The notes under the pieces are model-generated. The model was not told the DNA's origin. It saw only the letters and a program-made list of their open reading frames with translations, and did no database searches. Positions 10,869 through 22,149 of a stretch of DNA of 64,000 bases are shown piece after piece; position 1 is the first letter of the stretch; every line of letters starts with the position of its first letter. Source of the stretch: Endothia cerciana (lineage: Eukaryota > Ascomycota > Sordariomycetes > Diaporthales > Cryphonectriaceae). Location: assembly GCA_026119935.1 (NCBI GenBank), contig JALRMH010000011.1:744001-808000 (forward strand). Reading direction: 5' to 3'. A program made the position numbers and the translations under genes.

Positions 10869-12171
10869 TCAGTCGTCCTCTGCATAACTTCCAGGGAAAG
10901 GCATCTTTCTACGAAGCCGTGTTTCGATCTCATCGAAGTCAGGCTCGTTGTCGGGGGTGAGGATGCTCATGCGAATAAAGAAGTCAAGAATGATGACAGC
11001 ACAATTCGGCTTCCAGCGGCCTGCCGCGAGTTGCTCTCTGACTTCGTTCACCGTGCAGAGACTGAACGACTCAACTTCGCCGTCGTTCGGGGCCGGGATC
11101 ACATCGTCAGGTAGCTCCACATCATACACCCATTGACATTCAGGGTAGACATACTCGTCATCAATCCCAGATCGTTTTTCGGTCATGTATATGTACCTGA
11201 TGGTACCTGCCAGTCTTGCGTGCTCGCGAATTATATACTCCGGCAGGCTGGCTTCTTCGTCGGCTTCGCGAATGACGCATTCGAAGGGTTCTTCACCTGT
11301 CATCAGGCCCCCTGCTACCGTGTTGTCGAACAAACCAGGCCACGCATTCTTGAGCTTCGATCGTTTCGGTACCCAGAGCTTGATGCCGTGGGGCGCCGTG
11401 GGGCAGCGCACGTACGCGATGAGGTGAATGCCATATCGCGTATACCCAAAAAGGCCCATCGACGACCGCTCCATGCTGAAGAGGAGCTCCCCGTTGCGAC
11501 CATATATGGGCCATAGCTCATTCCTCCAGTGCCTGAGGACTTTGAAGGTTCGGTGCACCCGCAAATAATTTGTGGTCGCGGCCACGAGTTCCGTGCGCAT
11601 TCGTTCCGTCGCTGGCTTGTGGAACATCTTGACCGTCCTGTCATATGGATTGAAGATGATTTCACCCCTGATGCTTGCTGGCACCTTTTTGATCTCTTCG
11701 AACACGCTGCTCAACATATAGCCGATCGGAAACGCCCCTGCTTGGTCCTCCCAAATGAGGGTGTACAGCTCGCTCATCTTCTTGGCGTATCTTTCGGGTT
11801 CCCTATCAGCCAGCGGAAAGCTACGAGATCCAATCAGTTTCATGAGCCACCGACACTAGCAATGTGCGGTTTTGGGGGGCAGTGTGGGTTGAAGGAAATT
11901 TGCAGCCGTCCTATGTAGGAGGACGCCAGGCCTCTTCGACCGGCGCCTTGCTTCCGAGGTCGCACAAGAATGCTGGTTGACCCGAGCCCGACCTGATGCC
12001 AGCTCCCACAGGAGGACGAAACCAAGCAAGCAGGGCATGTTGACAGCAGCATGTCCCAGACCATTTGGATCGGGACCGGCCGAAATCTAGCGAGACTTAC
12101 CCGTCACAACGATCCAGCAGGTCCTTACTTGTGAGGCGGCTCTGCGCCGTTGTTACCCCCCCACCAGCCAT
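10869..12171 (-). CDS. Nudix hydrolase with DUF4743-type N-terminus (thiamine-pyrophosphokinase-related, YJR142W-like)
   Basis: Two exons: a short first exon 12171-12101 and a second 11820-10869, joined across a 280-nt intron (GTAAGT to CGTAG). The join reads LLDRCD-G-FPLADREPERY, which fits the LxxCDxFP start of this family; the product is 340 residues. The Nudix box is complete: G-x5-E-x7-READEEASL within about 190-225. The N-terminal domain (about 24-150) precedes it. In databases these proteins are often labelled thiamin pyrophosphokinase-related; yeast YJR142W is reported to act on oxidised thiamine diphosphates, so damaged-cofactor clean-up is a reasonable but unproven role. If the ATG at 11843 were used, the conserved CDGFP start would be lost, so I prefer the spliced model. 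Confidence 0.82.
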
Positions 12172-14283
12172 GATATGTTGGTGATGATTCGACCTTCGGG
12201 TGCTCCACGCTAGATACGAACTGGTATCAAGGCTGTGGCGGCTCGTGCGGTGTCAACTGCACACTGCTGTGGTGAGGAAGGGAGAAGAGACCAGGGCCCC
12301 AGAAGACTACGGGTGGATCGCTGGGATGAGTATCTTTATAGACGAAAGCTAAGACATGCCTGCATCAAGACGAGCCTCACATTATTAAGCCGACGGTGTC
12401 ACGGTCCTCCGTTGGTCTAGGACGTCCTTCTCATCACCCTCGACTGACCATACAGAGTTCTCGCACTTACTCGCCAGACCCCCACGCGTTGGCTTTCCTT
12501 CTCTATCTCTCAACTCCACCTGTACGCATTTGCACGTGTCAAATATCGAAACGTGGGCCCGGTGCTGAGGAACGAATGGGTCCAAATCTGTGCCCTTTCC
12601 TAGAGAGCCCGTCGCGATCACCTGCTTCTCACTTGCGGTGGCAGGGGGTGCAGATCAGATCTCGGCCTACATTGGGTCACCACCAGGATCTCATTTGACA
12701 CCCTGCATATCTCCACCGTACCATGTCCATAACACGCGCACATGCTCACTTGTCCATGTGGATTCTGGGATTCTACATGAACAAGACAGGGGCCCTGTTC
12801 CCTCCAGGATTATCATGATTTACCAGAGCACGAGAGTCAATTGCCCGCTGCAGTGGTTCTCCAAGGGCTTTCAAGCTTATTTTACTGTTCACCACATGCA
12901 TGGCGAGGCCGACGCTCTGGCAGCGAGGTTTAGGCTCTGTCTGAAAGGCTGGCAAGAAGTAAATCAAGCCCGTCGTCCTTGGGGCGGATGCACTTGTACC
13001 ACAACCAACGGGCAGCACCGCATACATCGTTGTCGGCTCACATGCATGCTTCTGTTTTGACCTCGTCCCTCTCCCACCCTTGCTCGTACCGGAAGCGTCA
13101 CCAACTGTTACTCGAAGATGTGGAGTGAGCCCCAGTCCGAGATGAGGGTGTAGTGCACCGGGGCCTCGTTGGTCGTCTGGTATCTCGTCATATCTCGAAT
13201 GCCTCTGTGGCGTGTCGGCCGTCCGTCAATTACAACCTCTGCAACTGAAAATCTGAGCTGAGACCGAGGCGTGCACTCTTCGTTTCCGAGCCCGGCCTAG
13301 ACAGGCGACTCGCTTGGCGTGCAGATGCAGCATGAATCACGCTCTCCTGCTGCCGATAATTCATAGCATAAGCACAGAGTACGCTTTTAAGGTCCGAAGG
13401 ACAGTGCCGTCTCTCGTATAGATGCCGGGGCCCTGCGGAGCTGCGCAGGCAATGCACAGCTCCTCTAGCCGGTGGGGACTCTCTGCCTCCCCCTTGTCGA
13501 GCATGGGCGTAGCTCGACTTCCTCACGCCATTCTATCCACTGTGCTTCGACATAGTACACGCATGCTCTTCTGCCAGCAGGCCCCTCACGCAGTCACAGC
13601 AGACTGCGTACAGAGCTATGCGACCTCTGGAGTATTTACAGGGCAGAATAGTCTGGCAGCTGGCGGTGCCGGGATGTCGTGGACCGAGCCCGGGCAGGCG
13701 CTTCCAAGGTTCTGGCATCTTCTAGAAGTGGATTAGTTCCTGGCGGCCACCCATGGGTGTCTAAGCATAGACGGGAAGATGGGCAATGAAAACGCATGCG
13801 TCTATCCTCTCGACTTTGATGTCATCTTCACGACTACGGCACAGGCACCTTTGAGAAATAAGAACTCACGGCGCATAGTATATACTGTGAAGCCCATTTA
13901 CTCTGGAATCGATCATCAGCAAGTCCCACCAGCCAAGCAGTCCTAACGCGGTGTCACAAAGAATCTCATCCCACAAGCCGACGACAAGGACCGCGACTCC
14001 TGCAGGACGTCGGCACCAACTTCACGAATCACCGACGTCGGACAGGGACAAACCTCAGGCCATCACTCACGCCTTGATTCTGGTTAATTTATCATATAGC
14101 ACACAGCAAGTCGGCACAGGCTGAGAGTCTCGAACTTCACACAGGATTCGCCGTCCACCCCCTTGCTTGCCTGGGTAGGACATCTCCCCGATAGGTTTAC
14201 TCAACCCATTATTGGCTCACCAGAGAGATACGGCTCAAAGACTACCCATCTCCACACAATTTCGCCCTCCTGTCCTCACAACC
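12172..14283. other. 2.1-kb intergenic region without a recognisable gene
   Basis: Several overlapping open frames of 60-156 codons exist on both strands (for example 12590-13060 plus and 13230-13526 minus). None has a recognisable domain, and compositions are Arg/Ser/His-rich. The last few hundred bases (about 14100-14283) are the upstream region and leader of the Hikeshi-like gene. Confidence 0.4.
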
Positions 14284-14910
14284 ATGTCCCAACCCCTCTT
14301 CGGCCTCGTCCCAGCCGGGCTCCCAGTGGTAACCCAGCCCAGCGGGACACCAACGCCAACTTCCTTCGTCTACTCGATCCCGACCAGCCAGAGGCCCTTT
14401 TCCCATGTTGTGATCTTCCTGCTCCCAGGCATCGTGCTCCCTGAAAACACAGCAGCCGCCATCTACCTCGTGACGCCGCCAAACCCGGCGCAGGGGCAGA
14501 CCGCGCCCAGTTCCAAGTTCCTCGGCGGCGTGGGGCCTGGCAAGGAATCCGCCATCTTTAAGCTCAACGAGTCCTCTGCCTCGTCGGGCCAGATCATCCT
14601 GGGGGTCAGCATCGAGGATGGCGCGTCGGTAGGGGCCAGGATCGAGGAGCTAAACGCTGCTAAGGCCTCTGCCTCGCCAACAGGGGGCTCCCTCGCGCTT
14701 GTGCCGGCAGGGGCAGTAGGGGAGAGGCAACAGCCGAGCACGCTCGTGCTCGCACAGAGGATCATCAAGAACGCGTTCAACTTCCTGTCTAGCTTCTCCG
14801 GGCAGGCGGGCCAGGTCGAGGTCGTGCCCCTGCGCGCCTTTGAGGACTGGTGGCGGAAATTCGAGAGCAGGGTACGAACGGACCCGGGGTTCCTGGAGAG
14901 GGACGATTAG
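14284..14910 (+). CDS. OPI10: Hikeshi/OPI10 family protein
   Basis: A single exon encodes 208 residues. The family mediates nuclear import of Hsp70 in animals (Hikeshi); in yeast Opi10 loss affects inositol regulation. The N-terminal domain begins MSQPLFGLVPAGLPV and continues through PFSHVVIFLLPGIVLP and AAIYLVTPP, the hallmark hydrophobic strands of the family. It then has KFLGGVGPGKESAIFKL, matching the FxG..G.xKPSAIFK pattern. A low-complexity linker and the C-terminal domain follow (LAQRIIKNAFNFLSSF to PLRAFEDWWRKFE). The start at 14284 gives the conserved N-terminus although the frame is open to 14212. Length matches homologues (about 200). Confidence 0.92.
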   Translation: MSQPLFGLVPAGLPVVTQPSGTPTPTSFVYSIPTSQRPFSHVVIFLLPGIVLPENTAAAIYLVTPPNPAQGQTAPSSKFLGGVGPGKESAIFKLNESSASSGQIILGVSIEDGASVGARIEELNAAKASASPTGGSLALVPAGAVGERQQPSTLVLAQRIIKNAFNFLSSFSGQAGQVEVVPLRAFEDWWRKFESRVRTDPGFLERDD

Positions 14911-15906
14911 TGCGAGCCCGGCCTGGCAGGGCGACGCAGCGCTTGCATCATGGACTGCTGGTTGACCTGGGATTCGCCGCCGTGGTGAGATTTGGGAACA
15001 TATGGCGGGTGATAACGACTGCATGGCCCCCCATACAAGCGCTGACACATCGTCTCCTGTGTCTTGGTAATACGTGAGGCTGGTCGGTGTGGCCCCGCCC
15101 GGGGTGGTGGTATACTATGTACCGAGCACCGGAGGTCAGCCTTCGTGACGGGCCGTCTGGTTCTCTCTAGCTCGACGCGGTGAGATGTAACTGATACGCC
15201 CCGTGACGGCCTTGTGCTCTGGTCGCTTATGTGGATGTGGGTACTGGTTCGCGGTTCGGCTAACGTTGGGGGTGGTGTAAGCCGGGTCTGGCGTACTCTA
15301 GCTCCGTACCAGACGGCGAGGAATCTGACATAGCAACGGAATGACACTGTCGATGTGGGTGTACATAAGCCGAGTCTGACCTCCCTTGGGTGGGCGGTGA
15401 GCCAGCCAAAAGCCGCGGGCTATCTACGCGATCGAGACAGGAAAGGGGCGGGCAGAACAGGCGGCATGCAGGCCATGAGGCAAGTGAGATGGGACGGCAG
15501 CACAGGGATAGTCATGTGGCAAGCCAATGAATACTAGCTAGTATATTCCGTACCTAGACACATGCTAGACTGCAATTGTAGCCGCAAGAGGCAACCTGCC
15601 GCCGCACTTGATGACGCTGATCAAACACCCTCGGAGCCCAAGATCCATTGATACTCCATGTCGCCATGCTCCTCGGGTGAGTCCAAACCCTCTCAAATAC
15701 TCCAGAATCTGTTGCCCAAACATGGTCAGAGACGCACGCGAATCGTCTGGACCTCCCCTAATCGAAGCATTAAAATCGTATATTCTCGGCCACCAAAAAA
15801 ATATATTCCGTAAGCGGTACATTAAAAATCGTATAGTGGTATCTTTCAGTCGTTCCTCCGGGGGAGAGGGGGGTGATCTCGTATGCAACAAAGATTAATC
15901 CTCTTG
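14911..15906. other. intergenic region between convergent OPI10 and apyrase genes
   Basis: Nearly 1 kb between two convergent genes. The 146-codon minus-strand frame at 14907-15347 is Arg/Pro/Thr-rich with no motif. An A/T-richer patch lies around 15770-15840. I see no RNA gene or repeat. Confidence 0.45.
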
Positions 15907-17998
15907 TCAGGCTGTCGCCAGCGGGCTCTTCCTCGTGGGACTACCAGTTCGGGACCGCCTTCCCGCATTTGACATGCTTGGTGGAAGCCGCAAGGAGTCT
16001 CGGCTCTCTGTGCGGACAAACAGCCCCTCTCGGTCAAGCGCAGGGCCGGTATCGAACCGGTCATTAAGCTTGGGAGTGGCAAGTCCCGAAGTCCGGCCAA
16101 ATCTCGACTCCTCGGACCCGTCCGAGTGCTCGTTCTCGTCCGAATCGACATCGCCAAGTTCAAACTGGCTCGCTTCACCCTCTTCAACGATACGTTCGTA
16201 ATGAGGGGGTGATCTGCCGAAGAGCTTGTTGGTGAGCCCGGCCAGCCCCCGTGCTGGTTTTCTTGGACTGCCAGGTTTCTTGGACCGTCCGGTGAAGCTG
16301 CCAATCTTGCTGAACAGCCGTATGCGGCGTTCCTTCTTCCGGAAAAAGTAGGCCAGAAACAATAAAACCAGGACGAAGAACAAGAAGGCTGAAAACTTGC
16401 TGGGCTTCGCATGATCGACAAGGTCTTCCAGTGTGTCATCCCAGTCATCATCACCATCGTCCTCCTTCCACTTGGACCCTGCATAATTGAAATCAGGCGG
16501 GACCTCCAGTGTGTTGCTGCCGAACCCAACAGGGAGGTAGTTGCCGGACTCGGGCGGAATTTGACCTGCGGCATACAGAACCATCGGACCCAGCGTCCAG
16601 CTGACCTCAATGCCGTCAATCTTGTCCACTGGCTGGAATGGGTCCAGGAAACCCTTCTCTTTCGCATCTTCCAGCGCAGACTTTGATGCGTTCACACTCG
16701 GTGGATGTTCCAGCCCCAACCGCGGAATGCCAATGCCATCGTGCATGATGTTGATTAGCCAGGAGGCCTTGAAGCACGCCTCTTGCGCTTCCTTAGCATT
16801 GTCCTTGTTCTTTCGAGCGTCCACTTTGCTGATGATCGAGTCCCAATTGTTGGTGCAAAATTGCTCGACTTTGCTCTGATATGTCTTCAAGTCGTACGCC
16901 ATATCGCCCTTCCCAAAGACGCCATGTGTCGTATGCCAATATTCAGAGACGCCGATGAAGTGGTTGACATCAAAATCGATGGCAGGAACATGTTGACCAT
17001 TCAACAGACAAGGCTCATCCAAGCATGGAGCGTCCTTCCCGAGCAGAGGATATGTCTGTTTCAAGCAACTGGTGAAGTCCCCAGTGCCGAGCAGTGTCAA
17101 GCCAGTCGAATGGCCAGCATCTACTGGTTCACCTGACGTCGTGGTACGCAGTCCCTTTGGCAAACACGGATCGGGGATCTCATTGGCACCAGGATCGTAC
17201 GTATCAATCAGCTTCTTGACATACGATTCGCGGGCCTGGTTGACGCCGAAGCCAAGCCAAGTCGTCGTGAAGACTTTGTACTCTGATCGTTGCCCGTCCA
17301 AGGTCCGCATGCGCAACAGTTTTAGGTCGTTGGCGTGCTTCGCAGCCTCGGTCGCATTCGGGGCGAAAGCGAGCTGTGCCGACGCACCGCCCATGTCCAA
17401 GAATCCGTATGTGTTGTGACCCTTTCCATGGTTATGCTCCTCCGGATGGTCGAAGCCGCCTAGCAAGTAATTCGTCGCTATCCAGCCATACAATCCCTCT
17501 GTCTCACCCGGGATGATCTGAATGTGCAAATCGCAGTCAGGCAGAGAAAATTCGGTATGGCTTCGAAGGTAGGAACAGATCTCGCGCGTCAAAGCCGATT
17601 GTTGCAGCTTGGGGAGCAGCCGCATGCCGGCGGTGGCCATCAGAAAGATGGGAGTATCCTCGATCTGGTCCTTGGGGATGATGCCGAGGGCATGGTCGAT
17701 GAGACCCTTGAGATGGTCGTCGCCGACGGCTGTTGGGTTCTCGCCAAACGTCGACACGCCCGGTTTGATCTTTTTGGTCCACTTCTTCTCCGTCACAAGC
17801 TTCGGCAGGCTATGCAACTCTGCCTTCGAGGCATGCTTTCGGGCCTTTGCAGGATCCTTCCATTTGTATATGTGCAGTCGAGTTCCTGAAGACCCAGCAT
17901 CGAGAACGACTCCCCACCTCCCTGTATCGATGAGATGTCAGCATAAGACGGTCGTTAGGGAAGCCGGATCTCATGGAATGCGCACATTTCTTGCCCAT
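15907..17998 (-). CDS. YND1: Golgi apyrase (GDA1/CD39 nucleoside diphosphatase), YND1-like
   Basis: A type of membrane-bound nucleoside di/triphosphatase that removes NDPs formed by Golgi glycosylation. Exon 1 is only 13 nt (17998-17986, ATGGGCAAGAAAT). After a 64-nt intron (17985-17922), exon 2 runs 17921-15907. The join gives MGKKWRWGVVLDAGSSGTR, which contains apyrase conserved region 1 at residues 9-19. Further conserved regions are visible: ATAGMRLLP, then WIATNYLLGG, and GFLDMGGASAQLAF. The total is 675 residues. A single transmembrane segment (FLFFVLVLLFLAYFF, about 511-529) precedes a basic, Ser/Pro-rich cytosolic tail, the YND1 arrangement; GDA1 instead has an N-terminal anchor. Without the micro-exon the first catalytic region would be out of frame, so automated models may truncate this gene. 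Confidence 0.92.
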
Positions 17999-19383
17999 TG
18001 GGATGTCGCGACGATCGCTACCCTCGGGAAAGTGTCGAGGTCGGGACCACTATCGATCGTGGACTTCAATTGATCTCGTTATCGTCGTCGGGGCAGCGCG
18101 GTCGTCCCCGTGGGGAGAAATCGAGGGATGTTGACGATGGGTGTTGTGAACGGCAGGTAGGAGTGTATCCGACGTCGCCGTGGTATCACGAAGCCCTCTC
18201 TGGTCGGGTGAGAAGCGAGAAGCGAGAAGCGAGATGGGGAAGAACGGCAGATCGCTGTCCAGGAAGGGAAACGGGTGATCGCCGCGCAGAACGAGGGGAC
18301 GCGCCGGCCCAGAGCAGACTTGGGATGAACGAGGCGATGGTAAGATTATCAAGGTTGTCACAGCGAGTGATGATAAGAATTGAAACGTATGAGGTGTTGC
18401 GTTTGCATCGATAAACGAGGGAAGGGGTCAGATGAATTGGGGACGGTGGTCTTGGGTGGAAAGTCAGGTTAGATCGCAGGATTCAAGTCTGGTTCAGGGA
18501 ATTGGCACATGAAAAATGCTGGTTGGTCTTGGCTGACGCTAGCTTGGCACGAAAGTGGAGGAGGTGGCCCGTGGGGGCTTCCAGATGCCTCTCCGTGCTG
18601 TCTCGAGCACTGAGAGATGTGCAATCCCTTGCTTACACGGGGCCTGGACAAGCCGGGGATGCCCCTGATCCTGCTGCTATTCTTGAGCCCGCGCCACTGT
18701 GGCCACAGCAGCCCGAATGCATCCGACCTACCTCGACAGGTCAGACTAGCCACACGGTATGTTTTTGCGGCCCAAGACATACCGTAGCCTCTTGCGGTCG
18801 CAGCATTAGTCGCAGTCTACGTCGATAGGCACCAGTACTGTACAAAGCTGCGTCAGTCAGCCAAGTCTGCACGGCGCTTTCAATCTGCGACGAGGTGACA
18901 CGTAAGCCCCCCTACACAGTACTCGCCGGATCCTCCAACACCTCGTAGAGCATCACGCCTTCACCTCACATGTCGACATGGCGTGTTTCGACACGATGCA
19001 TGGTGACCACCTTGACAAGCACTGCCCTGTCACGGAATGTCAACCGGTGATACTTCCACAAAGCAGCGAAAAGCGCAAATTTTATTCATTATCAAAAGAA
19101 GAAGAAGAATGTTCCAAGAAAATCCTGTCTAGTCTTCAGCATCACAAGCAGCCCATCCGCGAAGGTGTTGGCTCCTCCGGGTGACGTGTGCTCAAGGCCA
19201 TCGATCGGGACTCGAGGTCTGCACCCCAGACCGCGATTCGATCCACAGGGGCAACAGGAACTGTATTGGGACGTTCAAGAGTTAGCCAGGCCCAATCGTC
19301 ACATAAAGGAAATCCAACCGATAATGGCATCGAGACGGGGAGCTTCAAGAGCCTACGATCCCGAGGATGGGAACCCTCCGATG
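17999..19383. other. apyrase upstream region and 3' flank of the coiled-coil gene
   Basis: The first 400 bp is the probable promoter and leader of the apyrase gene. The remainder up to 19383 shows only short open frames on both strands without motifs (for example 18978-19184 plus). Confidence 0.4.
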
Positions 19384-20793
19384 CTACTGCCGTCGCTCAG
19401 GCGTAGGAGTACGTGACGTCTGGCCTTGCCTGTCTACGAAGACATGCTTCTCGACACGAGCAAGCTCCTCCTCAGTAGTGCTCAGACTCGACTGCAGGCG
19501 CTCGCGATCGGCCTCGACCTGGTCGAGCTGGACTCTGAGCTGCTGGTTCTCCGCGGCCACCCTTTCCGCCTTGCGGCGCGAAACGGCTTCGACCCTCTTG
19601 TAGTGCTCGAGGAATACGTCGCGCTGTGCAAGCTTTCGCTCAAGCGAGGTGGGCCTTTCGTTGCGGCTAACGCCTGGGCTCTGTCCCTCGCGACGTTGGG
19701 TAACGGCGTTTTGGACGGTTTGGACTGGAAGGCACAAGAGTCTCTGGACTTGGTCTTGAATTTCTGCCGTAATGGAGATGTTCTGAAACTCCGGAATGCC
19801 CGGCTTGGCCAGCGCCCACAAGGACTTCAGCGTCTCTTCCACGGCTGCGTAGTTCTTCTTGAGGGTCTGGAGCTCCTCAGTCATAATGACATGCTGCGAA
19901 ACTGCATCGTGAAGAGCCGAGTTCAGCTGGCGGTTCTCTTCCTGCAAGTGGCGGTTGGCCTGTTCGAGCAGCACCCTTTCCTTCAGCTGTTGGCTATATA
20001 GCCTAGTGAGGCCCAGGATATCAGCTGATTCGTCCGGTCTGTGAGTTCTGATTTGATTAGGCTTCTGGTCAACACAGGTGGGAGGTTTTCGCGGAAGCTC
20101 ACCCTCTGACTTCTCTTCGTGGACGGTAGGCAGGGTGGTCATCTTTTCCCCTACTAACTTCCCTTTACTCGTCCCAAGGTACATGGCTTTCCCGGAACGC
20201 CGAACAGATGGATGCCGCGGCGCATCCGAGGGTTCCTTTTGAGACGCCGCCAGGGGACGATACGATTGAAGAGAGTGATGATGCGGAGGTCCAGGCTTGT
20301 AGGGGCCCGCAACCGGAAAGGGACCGTTCACGGGAGGGATGCGGAGGCTGCGGCAGGGCCTCTCAGCAGCAAAGAGAGAGATGTCGTGAGGAGAGGGGGA
20401 AAGCAAGTAGCCAGTACTCACATTAGACGCCCTCTCCCGGAGCTGAGGGGACGGGGCACCGGCCACGTCCATGTCTAGACGCGTAAAATCGGTGATATGA
20501 GCCCTGAGGTTTGAGGCGGCTTGCCTCTTCCTCAGCTTGGGAGGGGTAATTTCCATTCTCTCGAACAGCCGTGCCATCACAAAAGACAGTCTCCCGCGGC
20601 TCACGGCCGTAGGCACGGCATTCGATGTCGCAGCATTGGCGATATCAAGAGAAGCGGACCAGCGGGTCGACTGAGCAAGATGCCTCGGGGCATTCACCTG
20701 GCGAGATAAAGACCATCGACTTGCCGCGGCTGGTGAATCTGGCCCCAAGTAGACTGGCTCCCGGAGAGCAAACCCAGTCTTGAGAGAAAACAT
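19384..20793 (-). CDS. coiled-coil protein of unknown function
   Basis: An uninterrupted 469-residue frame with ATG at 20793. The N-terminal 220 residues are Ser/Pro/Arg-rich and probably disordered. From about residue 265 to the end there are long heptad-like helices (LYSQQLKERVLLEQANRHLQ, then LDQVEADRERLQSSLSTTEE) interrupted by a looped segment near 330-370. I do not recognise the family; a cytoskeletal or centrosomal scaffold would be a guess. A 60-nt internal segment, about 20418-20359, starts GTGAGT, contains CTCAC and ends GAG. It is in phase and free of stops, so it could be an in-frame intron or simply coding. No signal peptide or membrane segment is visible. Confidence 0.6.
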   Translation of the reverse strand: MFSLKTGFALREPVYLGPDSPAAASRWSLSRQVNAPRHLAQSTRWSASLDIANAATSNAVPTAVSRGRLSFVMARLFERMEITPPKLRKRQAASNLRAHITDFTRLDMDVAGAPSPQLRERASNVSTGYLLSPSPHDISLFAAERPCRSLRIPPVNGPFPVAGPYKPGPPHHHSLQSYRPLAASQKEPSDAPRHPSVRRSGKAMYLGTSKGKLVGEKMTTLPTVHEEKSEGELPRKPPTCVDQKPNQIRTHRPDESADILGLTRLYSQQLKERVLLEQANRHLQEENRQLNSALHDAVSQHVIMTEELQTLKKNYAAVEETLKSLWALAKPGIPEFQNISITAEIQDQVQRLLCLPVQTVQNAVTQRREGQSPGVSRNERPTSLERKLAQRDVFLEHYKRVEAVSRRKAERVAAENQQLRVQLDQVEADRERLQSSLSTTEEELARVEKHVFVDRQGQTSRTPTPERRQ

Positions 20794-21420
20794 GGCGGCC
20801 TTTTCGAGCTTTCGGGGTCCGATGGCCTTCTTGGAGACCTCTGTTTTCGAATTTGAAGCTGAGCTTGTTGACCAGGAGTCTTTTTTCTTCTTTTTTATAG
20901 GAATGGTGAGTGGCCATGCCCTAGGAAGGGGTCTGAGCAGCTCTAATAGAATTGCTCAGTCGCCTCGAACCAGGCAACAAACGAGCTGTTCGGGTGAACC
21001 GCCGTGGCGGTACCTTTCATAGACTTCGTATTACGAATATAATGACCATTGTCCTGCCTTTTGCTTGTTGCATAGATAGTCAATTTGTAGTAAGACAAAG
21101 ACGTCTTCGAGCTTGAGTACTCACGGCAATCACACACCGTTTTCTGATTGGCCTCTTCCGGGAAGCCTTTGAATTTGAGCCGTACTCGTACCCTCCGCTT
21201 AGACACACAGTCTCTGCAGAAACAAGAGATGGGCCAGTATTCAGAACAACCGCCCTGTCCGGCGCCAGTCCCAGGCTTCCGAGTAGCTCCCAGGATACGC
21301 CTCGTAATACTCGTGATGTATTCAGCAGTTACCATCGCTTTACGGCATGAAATTCAGGATCGCTGGGCCAGGGGTTCACAACCTGTCTGATGGATCAACT
21401 GAGGCTCAGTTATTGTTTCT
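20794..21420 (-). other. region with a possible small unrecognised gene
   Basis: A 130-codon open frame runs 21335-20943 on the minus strand. Removing a possible 57-nt intron (GTACTC to CAACAAG, about 21117-21061) gives a coherent tail, CDCRDKRQDNGHYIRN then NSSFVAWFEATEQFY. The upstream part is doubtful and no family is recognised. The gap between this frame and the coiled-coil gene holds poly-T-rich sequence at about 20879-20897. Confidence 0.25.
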
Positions 21421-22149
21421 CCGGCTGATATGAATAGGGGAGGTTTAATCTGCATAGGGATGGTCTTTTCAACAACATCCACAAACCCGACGTCCGAAAG
21501 CCAGCTCTTTCGCTTCTTTGCTGCGCTTAGGGTCTCGCCTAGATCATTCTGCTACCTGTACCGTGAGCGGAGGGCACCTCTCTTGGGCTGTTCTCCCTCC
21601 AAACCATCAATCCTTAGATGATCTAGGGTGTAGTCTTCGAAACCAATTTACCTCCGAGGGTCAAGATTCTTGACGAATGAGAGACATCGGGAGGGATAGT
21701 CTCGATGACAGGCTGGATAGGGCTTAGGTCTGTCTTGACAATGTTTTCCTCCTGATCTTGGTTTGCAAACTACCCAGATACGTAACCCAAATATCGGCGC
21801 CTGGCCACAATGTCTGGGAGGTCGTTTTGGTGGCTTATAAGGGGCACAGTGAGGTTTTCGCGGTCCAGTAGCAGTGTCAACGCCCGATGTCAAGACCGAA
21901 GATGGTCTTGATCGATCTGTAGGTGTTCTTCATTAGCAACACTAAAACAGATCCATACCCGTCGAATTTTTAATTTTGTTTTTAATTTTCTTTCAAATGA
22001 GCTACCAGAGTACTTACGGTATCCCTCGGGAAGAAATATTTGCCAGTATTGTGATTGTGATAGGTTCGCCCGAACTCCTCATCGTAGAAAGTTCCCGGCT
22101 TTGCGACTTCCTTCGTCCCACTGACGACACGGAAGTGCTCATCTAGAAG
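21421..22149 (-). pseudogene. broken LaeA-like (UMTA-type) methyltransferase
   Basis: Minus-strand remains of a SAM-dependent methyltransferase of the LaeA-like family, which is widespread in filamentous fungi. Block 1 (22149-22018) reads DEHFRVVSG then YDEEFGRTYHNHNTGKYFFP, followed by GTAAGT; the RTYH...GKY...P pattern is diagnostic. Block 2 (about 21930-21655) contains HRALTLLLDRENLTVPL and FANQDQEENIVKTDLSPIQP, then IPPDV, matching the TDLSPIQP..VPPNV region after the SAM-binding loop. Between them the glycine-rich SAM motif is scrambled across frames. In-frame stops are TGA at 21892-21890 and TAG at 21772-21770. A C-terminal scrap (about 21525-21445) reads KSWLSDVGFVDVVE, like the family's AGFVDV element. 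The stops and shifts mean no functional enzyme can be made from this copy. Confidence 0.7.

Noticed and set aside
12590..13060. 156-codon plus-strand open frame
   Set aside because: No domain, no splice-consistent extension, and low-quality composition.
14907..15347. 146-codon minus-strand open frame
   Set aside because: Arg/Pro/Thr-rich with no motif; lies in the 3' flank between convergent genes.
16040..16065. tRNA-like T-arm string GGTATCGAACCGG
   Set aside because: It lies in the coding sequence of the apyrase and no cloverleaf can be drawn around it.
19426..20001. 191-codon plus-strand open frame
   Set aside because: Antisense of the coiled-coil gene; Leu-rich only because of Glu/Lys-rich sense codons.
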